Source: Seriola aureovittata (taxonomy: Eukaryota; Chordata; Actinopteri; Carangiformes; Carangidae). From it: a DNA stretch of 64,000 nucleotides. The notes beneath the pieces are model-generated. The model ran no database searches, was not told where the DNA came from, and saw nothing but the letters and a program-made list of their open reading frames with translations. Within the stretch, counting starts at the first letter, position 1, and each line of letters opens with the position of its first letter. Position numbers and translations under genes: made by a program. Positions 56,561 through 64,000 of the stretch are shown one piece after another. The DNA lies in assembly GCF_021018895.1 (NCBI RefSeq), contig NC_079367.1, forward strand, positions 908,395 to 972,394, given 5' to 3'.

Positions 56561-56898
56561 CATTTGGAATTTTAGAAATTGGGACAGGAAAACAAACCCC
56601 CCCCCCCCCCCCCCCCCACGTGTGTTTTACTAACTAATTACTATTATATGCATGTTTTTTTACTAATTTTTATGATTAGCACTTATATATGTTTTTACTT
56701 CTCAAAGCACTTATGTTTTTATATGTTTTCATCTTTTAGCACTTACCTTTCCTTCCCCAAATTTTAATTCCAAATACACCCCTCCATCTTAGTATTCTCT
56801 TATTTCACAACTTACTCTTATTCAGCTTTTGGTTAAGATAAATTCATTTTATATAAAATAAAAATTATCCTCTCAGTTATACTACAGATGGTCTTTTA

Positions 56899-56951
<53 letters not shown>

Positions 56952-57065
56952 CTATAAAACTTAATAATAATGTTATAAAATGTATATCTTATATTATTAG
57001 ATAAACTCAATTATGATCTTAATATATGTATATACATACTTTATTTTACTTATTTATTTACCCCG

Positions 57066-57109
<44 letters not shown>

Positions 57110-57380
57110 CCTCTTAAACTTAATAATAATATATATCTTATACTATTAGATAAACTCAACTATGACTTTTTTATATATATATCTATATAGCTTAATTTTA
57201 TTTTATATATTTTTTTAACTTTTTTCATTCATTTTTTTTTTTTTTTTTTTTTTTTTTTCTTTTGCACCCCCCTATGGTGATCCGCATGGTCACAATTGGG
57301 ACGGTTCCCAGCTCCCCCAAACAGAATTGTTTTATATTAGCTTATGTTGTTTATTCACTCTATTTTTATATATTTTTTAA
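56561..57380. repeat. Low-complexity DNA with poly-C and poly-T runs
   Basis: C-run at 56599-56618; T-runs at about 56906-56952, 57068-57109 and 57232-57259; the rest is AT-rich with TATATA. Two of the blocks between T-runs are related (CTTAATAATAATAT ... AGATAAACTCAA), suggesting a duplicated unit. No gene is seen. Confidence 0.85.
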
Positions 57381-57560
57381 CTTTTTATTAATTTGCTGGG
57401 CCCGTCCCCTTTCATAAACTCAATTGAAGCAGGTCCCTCTCTTCCTTCTGCCCGATGCTCTGCCTGGGGATCGAACCCTGGTCCCCGGTGGGAAAGACCA
57501 CTTCTCTCTCCATTCCTCCACTCATTCTGTCAGATCAGTAGGCCAGTGCACAGTATTTTA
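57381..57560 (-). other. Unassigned stretch with a minus-strand tRNA-like arm
   Basis: Read on the minus strand, GGGACCAGGGTTCGATCCCC (57466-57485) resembles a T-arm with B box. Without a full cloverleaf it may be a SINE remnant. The + ORF through it ends in telomere-like PNPNPN. Confidence 0.4.
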
Positions 57561-57640
57561 ACACAAACCCATAACCCCAACCCCAACCCCAACCCTAACC
57601 CTAACCCTAACCCTTGCCTAAACCTAACTGGTATAGTGGG
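57561..57640 (+). repeat. Telomere repeats before A3
   Basis: CCCCAA units pass into perfect CCCTAA units, then into the same sequence that begins A2. Confidence 0.9.
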
Positions 57641-59148
57641 GGCCCTAAACCTAACCAGGTCACTGAAGGCCCTAATACTAACCGGTTTCATCTGACCCTA
57701 ACCCTAACCACACCAAAGAGGACCTAATCCTAACCAGACTCATTTTGTCAATACCATAACCGGTTTCTGCTTAGCTTCATGTCCACTAGATCACCCTATT
57801 TATTATTTATTATATTTTGTGTTCCTAATAGCCTAATTTATGTATATATTATAAAGACAATGGGATCATTAAAGGAACACTGTCAGAGGAGTCAGGAGCA
57901 GAAATTATTTATTTTGTTGTAAATAGTACATATTTTATGGTTCTCTGCCTCCTTTTCTCTTTTTTTAAAAAAAACTAAAATAAACAAAAAACAGAGGGTG
58001 ATCGAGTGTGTACACATAGGAATAATTTAGCCTTTTTCTCTAAAAAAACAAATAAATAAATAACAAGCAGCATATATGTGTATGGATATTACAGATATAT
58101 GTGTGTTTATGTGTGTATATGTGGATACATACATATACAACATGCTATTAATAAATAAATAAATAAATAAATAAACAATTTAAAACCCAGGGGGGTTTAT
58201 TACATAGAATTAAATATAGTAATAATAAATAAAGGATTTAATTGATTAATAAATATACATATGATGATTACAGAAATACTAAATAAATACATAAATATCA
58301 CTATTAATAAATATATAAAGATCTTTATTATTAATAAATACTCAATAAATAAATAAATATACCGATTAATTAATTTCATATCATATAAATAGATTCAAAA
58401 ATAGTACATAGGGGTGGACAAACGGTTTAAAGGAAAGAGGTTTGCATGAGTAATAAATATATTAAAAACCGGAAGAAATGGATGGTGAGAAGGATGTTTT
58501 TATTTCCCTTTTTTTGTTGTTGATGTTCAATACTCATGTATCTTTCGGTTTCCGTTAAAATAACAATGTTTCTTTTTTATGTTTTATTGAATGTTCAAAG
58601 GGTAATCGATCATTAATTTATGTTCAAACTCATGATGACGGACATCCGTTTTTGAAAAGTCGTCTCTCGTCTGAGGCGATCGGTGCACTGGGGTGGAGTG
58701 CAATGGCGGCCGGCTGGCCGGCAGGGGCGACAGAGGGAGAGAAGGAAGCTCCCGACTTCCGCTCCCGCCCCTCTTGACAGGAGCGCGGAAATTTCAAAAT
58801 CCACTGTCTCCCTGAGCTAGCCGTTGACAGCCACGGACCGACAGCACTCCACCGATACTCTGTCACCGATCGCTATCAAGACAAAGTTTGTATTGCCTGA
58901 AGAAGGTCCTATTAGCGACCGAAACGTTGCAGTGTATTAGTGTGTGTTTTTATGATATTTTCTGTGAAAATAAAATATATCGTTTTTTGAAAAAAAGAAA
59001 AATCCCCCTCTTTTTTCAAAAGTAAACAGCTAAGAACTGTTAGGTTAGATTTTTTTCGCCTCACCCGGAGGTCCGTTTTTCGTTTAATATATTATTTAAT
59101 CCTCCTTTTTTCTTTTTTATCATAATTTTAATTAAAAAACACACACAT
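57641..59148 (+). mobile_element. Family A copy 3 (A3): 5' leader
   Basis: Starts with the GGTATAGTGGGGGCCCTAAACC block shared with A2, then AT-rich repeats, a GC-rich block (about 58660-58860), the hammerhead-like motif, and the A/T stretch before ORF1. Closest to A1. Confidence 0.8.
58893..58932 (+). ncRNA. Hammerhead-like RNA motif in A3 leader
   Basis: Same bases as in A1. Confidence 0.6.
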
Positions 59149-61434
59149 ATGCACTTTTACGAGAGAGACGACGGCTGGACGATGGTCCGACGCGGACGCA
59201 GGCAGCCACGCTCGGGTAATAGAGCACCCCAGCGCTCCGGCTCCCCCCGCAGCTACGACCACCAACCACGGAGCTACGCTTCCGTGGTGAAAAATGGACG
59301 ATCCAGATGGGATGGATACGATGGATCGCGGCACCTCCAGCGATCCACCGCGGCCAGAATACCAGGGCAGGATCGCCGCACTCATCGGGCTAACGAGCAG
59401 TGGACCGACAACGGCGGGCGGCGACAGGACCGCCACATCCACTACGCTCACGAGCAGCGGAACGATTACGGCGGGCGGCGACAGGACCGCCAGATCCACT
59501 ACGCTCACGATCAGCGGATCAACAACGGCGGAAGACGGCAGGACCGCCAGACCCACTACGCTCGCGAACAGCGGTATGATAACAGCGGGCGACGGCGGGA
59601 CAACCAGGTGGGATATGGGCCGGGACAGCGGACCATGGACGGCCACCGCCGCCCACAGCCACAACCACAGGGGCATTACGGACCCCCCCAGCCCATCCAC
59701 AAGGTACATTCAAATGATCCGGACTTTAATTCAAAAGTCCGGATCATTCATAACATTATTAAAGCGGCCCACCATCTAAAAAATGTGTCGGGGGAGAAAC
59801 CACCCCCGACCATCGGCCGTATGACTGCAACTCTGAGCGAGTTCATTAAACCTGCCTCCCCGACGGACGCCACCAGCCTGCTGCTGGTGGGGAACGCCAA
59901 AAACTGGGAGTACACCACCCTCCTAGCTCTCAGAGAACACTATATGGTCATGCTGGAAACGGAAATTAATGAACTGGCCAGTTTTGCCAATCAGGACTGG
60001 AGAGGTCCGTTCCAGATTGCCTCCTCTTGGGCGAGGAGGAATCTGGGACAGAGACTAATGGCAGAGACCCTGCAGCAGGCTGAGGCCGTCATCCTGGCCC
60101 ACCTAACAGGCTGGCAAGCGACGGAGCGCACAGCGGGTGGTACACGGGAGCACGAGAGCCCGCCTCCAGAGACTCAGGGAACCCCGGTGGCACCCCCTCC
60201 CACCACCAGCAAGCCGAGGGTTCCCCCGCCCCCCTCCCCCGCACCACCAACAGCCCCCCTCCCTTTGACGAGAGCTTTAAGTATGGCTCCTGGACCGTCA
60301 ACAGTGACACTCACCGCAGCCTCATCTTCAGTCCAAGAGACGCCACAGCAGAGAGACGAGGACCGATGCAGCCAGTCTTCACAGGAGGAAATCAGCCCTC
60401 TCTCCTCTCTCCTCTCTCTCCTCCCTCCCTTTCTCCCCCCTCCACTTCCTGGCCCTCTCCTCACACCAGCGCCTCCTGCGCCCTCCTCTCCCATCATTAC
60501 TCCTCCTCTCCTTCTCCCCCCTCCTTCGTCTCCTCCGACTCATCCTCAACCGGTGGTGGCATCCTCCATCTCGCCTCCACCTGGAAAGGAGACAGAGCAG
60601 ATAACACCATGGAGCCCTAAGCAACAGAGAGAGGTCAGGACCAGCGCCAGGGTCAACCCACACCCACCGCCACCTGTTCCACTTACCCCTGTGGTCTGCC
60701 TAGCTCCTCTTGCTGTCCAGCCTGACTGTGAGAGTGATGCTGAGGAGGAAGAGAGGGGAATCATCTCCCCGGACAACATGGCCAGCCCCCAAGCCACACC
60801 TTCCAGACCGCTCAGCCCTCCTGTGCTGACACCACATCCAACGGCCGACAGGCAGGGCACGCCGACTGACCTGAGCTCACCACCCTCATCCACCACACCT
60901 GTCCGGAGACCCACCCGCCACATCAACACAGTCAGGAAAATGAAGGACTGGGCGCTGAATGTCAGGAAAAAATACCTGATCGTGGGAGACTCCAACCTCG
61001 CCAGATGTCCACCCTTCCGAGACCAGGACCTACAGGTGGACAGCTATCCGGGAGCTAATTTCCACCACGCCGCAGCCATCATCGCCAAGGCAACCTGTTC
61101 CACGCTGCCGGAGAAGATCATCCTGGCCTTTGGTCTGAACCACAGGACTCAGAAGGCCCAGCTCACGGCGACGAAGCAGCTGCAGGCGGCTTTGAGAGCA
61201 ACGAGGCGGCGCTTCCCACTGGCACGTGTGATGGTGCCAGCCATTAATTACTCTCCATCTCTCCCTCAGCAGGAACGCTTTAATCTGAATGCAATAAATA
61301 AATATATTGTAGAAAACTGTGAGTTCATCCCCAAACTCCCAGACACAGCGTTCAACACAGAGAGAGATGGAGTGCACTGGACGAGGCAGACAGCAGGTTC
61401 CATGCTGGATCACTGGGGTAAGCATTTAAACTGA
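59149..61434 (+). CDS. A3 ORF1: RG-rich, SGNH-hydrolase-like retroelement protein (761 aa)
   Basis: Intact and the same length as A1 ORF1, with scattered substitutions mostly in the RG repeats and the proline linker and almost none in the helical and SGNH regions. The conserved GDSN, PGAN, GLN and DGVHW blocks are all present. This uneven spread suggests selection on the two domains before the copies were made. It ends HLN-stop with the slippery heptamer. With its ORF2, A3 is the only A copy here that is complete from leader to 3' tail and unbroken. Confidence 0.88.
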   Translation: MHFYERDDGWTMVRRGRRQPRSGNRAPQRSGSPRSYDHQPRSYASVVKNGRSRWDGYDGSRHLQRSTAARIPGQDRRTHRANEQWTDNGGRRQDRHIHYAHEQRNDYGGRRQDRQIHYAHDQRINNGGRRQDRQTHYAREQRYDNSGRRRDNQVGYGPGQRTMDGHRRPQPQPQGHYGPPQPIHKVHSNDPDFNSKVRIIHNIIKAAHHLKNVSGEKPPPTIGRMTATLSEFIKPASPTDATSLLLVGNAKNWEYTTLLALREHYMVMLETEINELASFANQDWRGPFQIASSWARRNLGQRLMAETLQQAEAVILAHLTGWQATERTAGGTREHESPPPETQGTPVAPPPTTSKPRVPPPPSPAPPTAPLPLTRALSMAPGPSTVTLTAASSSVQETPQQRDEDRCSQSSQEEISPLSSLLSLLPPFLPPPLPGPLLTPAPPAPSSPIITPPLLLPPPSSPPTHPQPVVASSISPPPGKETEQITPWSPKQQREVRTSARVNPHPPPPVPLTPVVCLAPLAVQPDCESDAEEEERGIISPDNMASPQATPSRPLSPPVLTPHPTADRQGTPTDLSSPPSSTTPVRRPTRHINTVRKMKDWALNVRKKYLIVGDSNLARCPPFRDQDLQVDSYPGANFHHAAAIIAKATCSTLPEKIILAFGLNHRTQKAQLTATKQLQAALRATRRRFPLARVMVPAINYSPSLPQQERFNLNAINKYIVENCEFIPKLPDTAFNTERDGVHWTRQTAGSMLDHWGKHLN

Positions 61435-61466
61435 GGATCCCCACAAGCCTGCCACCTCAGGAGGGG
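61425..61466 (+). promoter_or_regulatory. Candidate -1 frameshift signal, A3
   Basis: TTTAAAC 61425-61431, TGA next, CCCC 61439-61442 with GGGG 61463-61466, and interleaved CTGAGG/CCTCAG. Confidence 0.7.
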
Positions 61467-63629
61467 TACAGAAATGTGAAAATTTTGTCTAATAAAATAC
61501 AACTGTCCACCCCTCAGCTTGCTCTACTTGATAGAGGCCTTACTTTCATCCCCATATTGGGTTCTAACAGAGAAAATATTAGGCAACAGTCTAGATTCGA
61601 CCTACAAAATTACCATAGAAGATTAAAGTTGGCAGCTTTCTATGGTGATAGAGGTGATTTAACACCACAACCTTTCACTCCCACATCTCATTGGGCCCCT
61701 CCCGATGCACAACTACCCCCCCAAATTGTAGACCTAATTAAAAGAGATATAAATTATCATGACAAACATTTTAAAATCCGGCATGTGAAACCTAATCTGA
61801 CACAAAAAGAAAGCTCAGCACTTAAAGAGCTAATTAACAATAAAAACATCATTATTAAACCAGCCGATAAGGGCAGTGTTGTGGTAGTTATGGAACGGGA
61901 GCAATATTTATGGGAAGGATACAGACAATTAAATGATACAAAGTATTACTCTAAATTAGAAAATCCAATTTATCTGGACACCATCCCTATTACACACCAA
62001 ATTATTAAGAAACTACATGAGAAAAAATTTATTAATTCGAAACAGAGAAATTATTTAATTGGTGATTCAGAACCCAGACCTAGACGTTTTTACATGTTGC
62101 CTAAAATACATAAGGACCCTGCTAAGTGGAGCAAGCCGTTTGAAATCCCCCCTGGTAGACCGATAGTGTCTGATTGTAGCAGTGAGACCTACAGGACGGC
62201 AGAGTTCCTGGACTTTTATCTGAATCCCCTGTCCACTAGACACACCAGTTATATCAGAGACACATATGATTTCATAGACAAAATTAAAAACTTACAGATT
62301 CCGGCAGATTCGATCCTTTTTACTATCGACATTGATAGTCTCTATACAAATATAGATATAAGAGAGGGCATTCAATCAGTGAAGAACATTTTTGCTAAAA
62401 ATTATGATAAAAAAAGACCGGATAAAGAATTACTACAATTATTAGAGATTAATTTAACAAAAAATGATTTTGAATTCAATGGTGAGTATTTTTTACAAAT
62501 TAAGGGCACAGCAATGGGCAAGAAATTTGCGCCCGCATATGCCAACATTTTTATGGCAGATTGGGAAACAGGAGCCCTACAACAGTGTGAGAAAAGACCC
62601 ATCCATTATTATAGATATTTAGATGACATCTGGGGTATTTGGACACATTCAGAGGATGATTTTAAGCTTTTCCTGAACACTCTTAATAATTTTAATCCGT
62701 CTATTAAATTAAAATCCACTTTAGATCACAATTCTATTGACTTCCTGGACACAACAACATTTAAAGGACCCAAATTTAATGAAACCAATAGATTAGATAT
62801 TAAAGTTTTTTTCAAAGAGACGGATACTCACGCTTTGCTCCATAAGACCAGCTTTCACCCCAAACACACTTTTGCAGGTCTAATCAAATCTCAATTATTA
62901 CGATTCCACAGGATCTGCACCCAAAATGAGGATTTTAAAAAGGCCACTGGGGTGCTCTTTTCTGCATTGGCCCGCAGGGGGTACTCCAGGACCTTCCTAA
63001 GAAACTCCTTCAAAAAGTTCCTCCAAATTAAGCCCAATAATGTGTCCTCTATCATTCCTTTTATCACCACTTACTCGGCATCCACGGTGAAGCTGGTCAG
63101 AGAAATCAGGAATAACTTTGAAGACTCCAGGAAAGGAAGGGAACTTCTCCAGAACCACAGGATCATTGCTGCATTCAGGAAAAACAAAAATTTAAAGGAT
63201 TACCTGGTGAAAGCCAAAATTAAACCACTAATTGATTCCAAATTAAAGGGTAATACTGAATTCTTTAAACAGCAAGTATGGGTGTCTAATAAAAAGAATA
63301 AAAATGTATATAAAATTGAGAATCAGGGAAATATTTCATCCAAAAATTGTGTATATATCATCATTTGTAAACAATGTGGACTACAGTATGTTGGTGAAAC
63401 GGGAAACACAATCCGAATCAGATTCACACAACATAGATATAATATTTTGAAGAGAAAAGACATCCACACTCAGCTGGTTAAACATTTCATACAGCATGGC
63501 TGGCATTCAGTACAGGCCTCTGTCCTCCAGTGTAATCCAAATTGGACAACAGCCCAGAGACAGAGGACAGAGAGAACCTGGATTAGTAAATTGGACACTA
63601 GATTCCCACAGGGACTAAATGAGGGATAA
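61431..63629 (+). CDS. A3 ORF2: Penelope-like reverse transcriptase with GIY-YIG endonuclease
   Basis: Intact; differs from A1 ORF2 at only a few residues, all outside the catalytic motifs (for example TKHTSY to TRHTSY). It has all RT motifs (KPADKG, GRPIVS, DIDSLYTN, GTAMG, YLDD) and the GIY-YIG domain with CKQC and YVGET. It has no in-frame ATG before KPADKG, so it probably depends on the frameshift. It is followed by the hairpin and tail, so this element looks capable of making all its parts. Confidence 0.92.
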   Translation: MRIPTSLPPQEGYRNVKILSNKIQLSTPQLALLDRGLTFIPILGSNRENIRQQSRFDLQNYHRRLKLAAFYGDRGDLTPQPFTPTSHWAPPDAQLPPQIVDLIKRDINYHDKHFKIRHVKPNLTQKESSALKELINNKNIIIKPADKGSVVVVMEREQYLWEGYRQLNDTKYYSKLENPIYLDTIPITHQIIKKLHEKKFINSKQRNYLIGDSEPRPRRFYMLPKIHKDPAKWSKPFEIPPGRPIVSDCSSETYRTAEFLDFYLNPLSTRHTSYIRDTYDFIDKIKNLQIPADSILFTIDIDSLYTNIDIREGIQSVKNIFAKNYDKKRPDKELLQLLEINLTKNDFEFNGEYFLQIKGTAMGKKFAPAYANIFMADWETGALQQCEKRPIHYYRYLDDIWGIWTHSEDDFKLFLNTLNNFNPSIKLKSTLDHNSIDFLDTTTFKGPKFNETNRLDIKVFFKETDTHALLHKTSFHPKHTFAGLIKSQLLRFHRICTQNEDFKKATGVLFSALARRGYSRTFLRNSFKKFLQIKPNNVSSIIPFITTYSASTVKLVREIRNNFEDSRKGRELLQNHRIIAAFRKNKNLKDYLVKAKIKPLIDSKLKGNTEFFKQQVWVSNKKNKNVYKIENQGNISSKNCVYIIICKQCGLQYVGETGNTIRIRFTQHRYNILKRKDIHTQLVKHFIQHGWHSVQASVLQCNPNWTTAQRQRTERTWISKLDTRFPQGLNEG

Positions 63630-63665
63630 GAGAGAGACTGCATGGGACTGGATGGAGTGTGCACA

Positions 63666-63696
63666 GATTGCGCCACCGCTTCGCGGTGGCACAATC
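63666..63696 (+). ncRNA. 3'-terminal hairpin of A3
   Basis: Identical to A1 and A2. Confidence 0.7.
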
Positions 63697-63703
63697 CTTT
63701 ATT

Positions 63704-63915
63704 TCCTAAACCCAACCCCAACCCTAACCCTAACCTATCCCATTCCCAATCCCTAAACCTAACCTCCCTCATACCTAATCCCTAACCCTAACCTCACCCA
63801 TATCTTAATCCCTAAACCTAACCTCACCCTTATTCTAAATCCTAAACCTAACCTCACCCCAGACCCAAACCCTAAACTTAACCTAACTGGATTATAAGCC
63901 CTAACCCTAACCAAT
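63704..63915 (+). repeat. Telomere-like tail of A3 passing into family C spacer
   Basis: After about 30 bases of CCCTAACC the sequence becomes the spacer that follows the truncated ORF2 at 47676. Here A3 is joined to C, whereas A1 and A2 are joined to B. Confidence 0.85.
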
Positions 63916-64000
63916 GTCCCACACCTAATTAATCCTAAAAATATCATACATAATTGGGGAATAAATAAATAAATAAATAGAAATATATAATTTCATAATT
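63916..64000 (+). mobile_element. Family C leader, copy 3 (cut by window end)
   Basis: Matches the start of the leaders at 33719 and 47867. Confidence 0.75.

Overview
The window contains no recognisable host gene. It is a subtelomeric block built almost entirely of retroelements, satellites and telomere-like DNA. Degenerate and perfect CCCTAA tracts recur throughout and always lie with the C-rich strand on +. This is the orientation expected near a left-hand chromosome end with TTAGGG telomeres. The organism is an animal. The style of the Penelope-like proteins, together with TTAGGG telomeres, makes a fish or other aquatic vertebrate most likely, but this is inference. Two 500-N scaffold gaps (21618-22117 and 46127-46626) interrupt satellite arrays.

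The coding content is Penelope-like retroelements (PLEs), all on the + strand and head to tail. I name the families A to H for this window only. A is present three times: A1 at 1-5.9 kb, A2 at 26.6-32.6 kb and A3 at 57.6-63.7 kb. D has one full copy (49.5-54.5 kb) flanked by partial copies. Full copies share one layout: a 5' leader with a hammerhead-like RNA motif; ORF1 (RG-rich N-terminus, conserved helical region, proline-rich linker, SGNH-hydrolase-like C-terminus); ORF2 (PLE reverse transcriptase plus GIY-YIG endonuclease); and a 3' end made of CCCTAA-type repeats. In family A a strong hairpin precedes this tail. ORF2 lies in the -1 frame, has no upstream AUG in family A, and joins ORF1 at TTTAAAC in the slippery register. 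A and D both have this although their ORF1s are very diverged, so I infer a -1 frameshift that makes an ORF1-ORF2 fusion.

Layout: 1-5875 element A1; 5876-6198 telomere-like tail and a remnant of the family B leader; 6199-8776 an 18-bp minisatellite of about 143 copies; 8777-21617 a satellite of 216- and 225-bp monomers forming 441-bp higher-order repeats; gap; 22118-26640 short elements of families E and F and a family G fragment, joined through CCCTAA repeats; 26641-32655 A2 (ORF1 frameshifted); 32656-34654 5'-only pieces of B and C; 34655-35943 CT-rich and unassigned DNA; 35944-37268 E copy 2; 37269-46949 a second satellite of 172/145/161-bp monomers in a nested 3-4-5 arrangement, with the second gap; 46952-49257 truncated C and D pieces; 49258-54696 the full D element; 54697-56560 a D leader joined to a family H GIY-YIG fragment; 56561-57640 low-complexity DNA and telomere repeats; 57641-63797 A3; then the start of another C leader.

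The pattern fits elements that extend the chromosome end. The C-rich 3' end of the RNA could pair with the telomeric G overhang and prime reverse transcription, leaving each element 5'-outward in one orientation, as proposed for telomere-associated PLEs of other eukaryotes. Unlike the published endonuclease-less telomeric PLEs, these carry a GIY-YIG domain. The many 5'-only pieces end at an internal CCCTAACC in ORF1 that follows a hairpin, which suggests internal priming on telomeric DNA.
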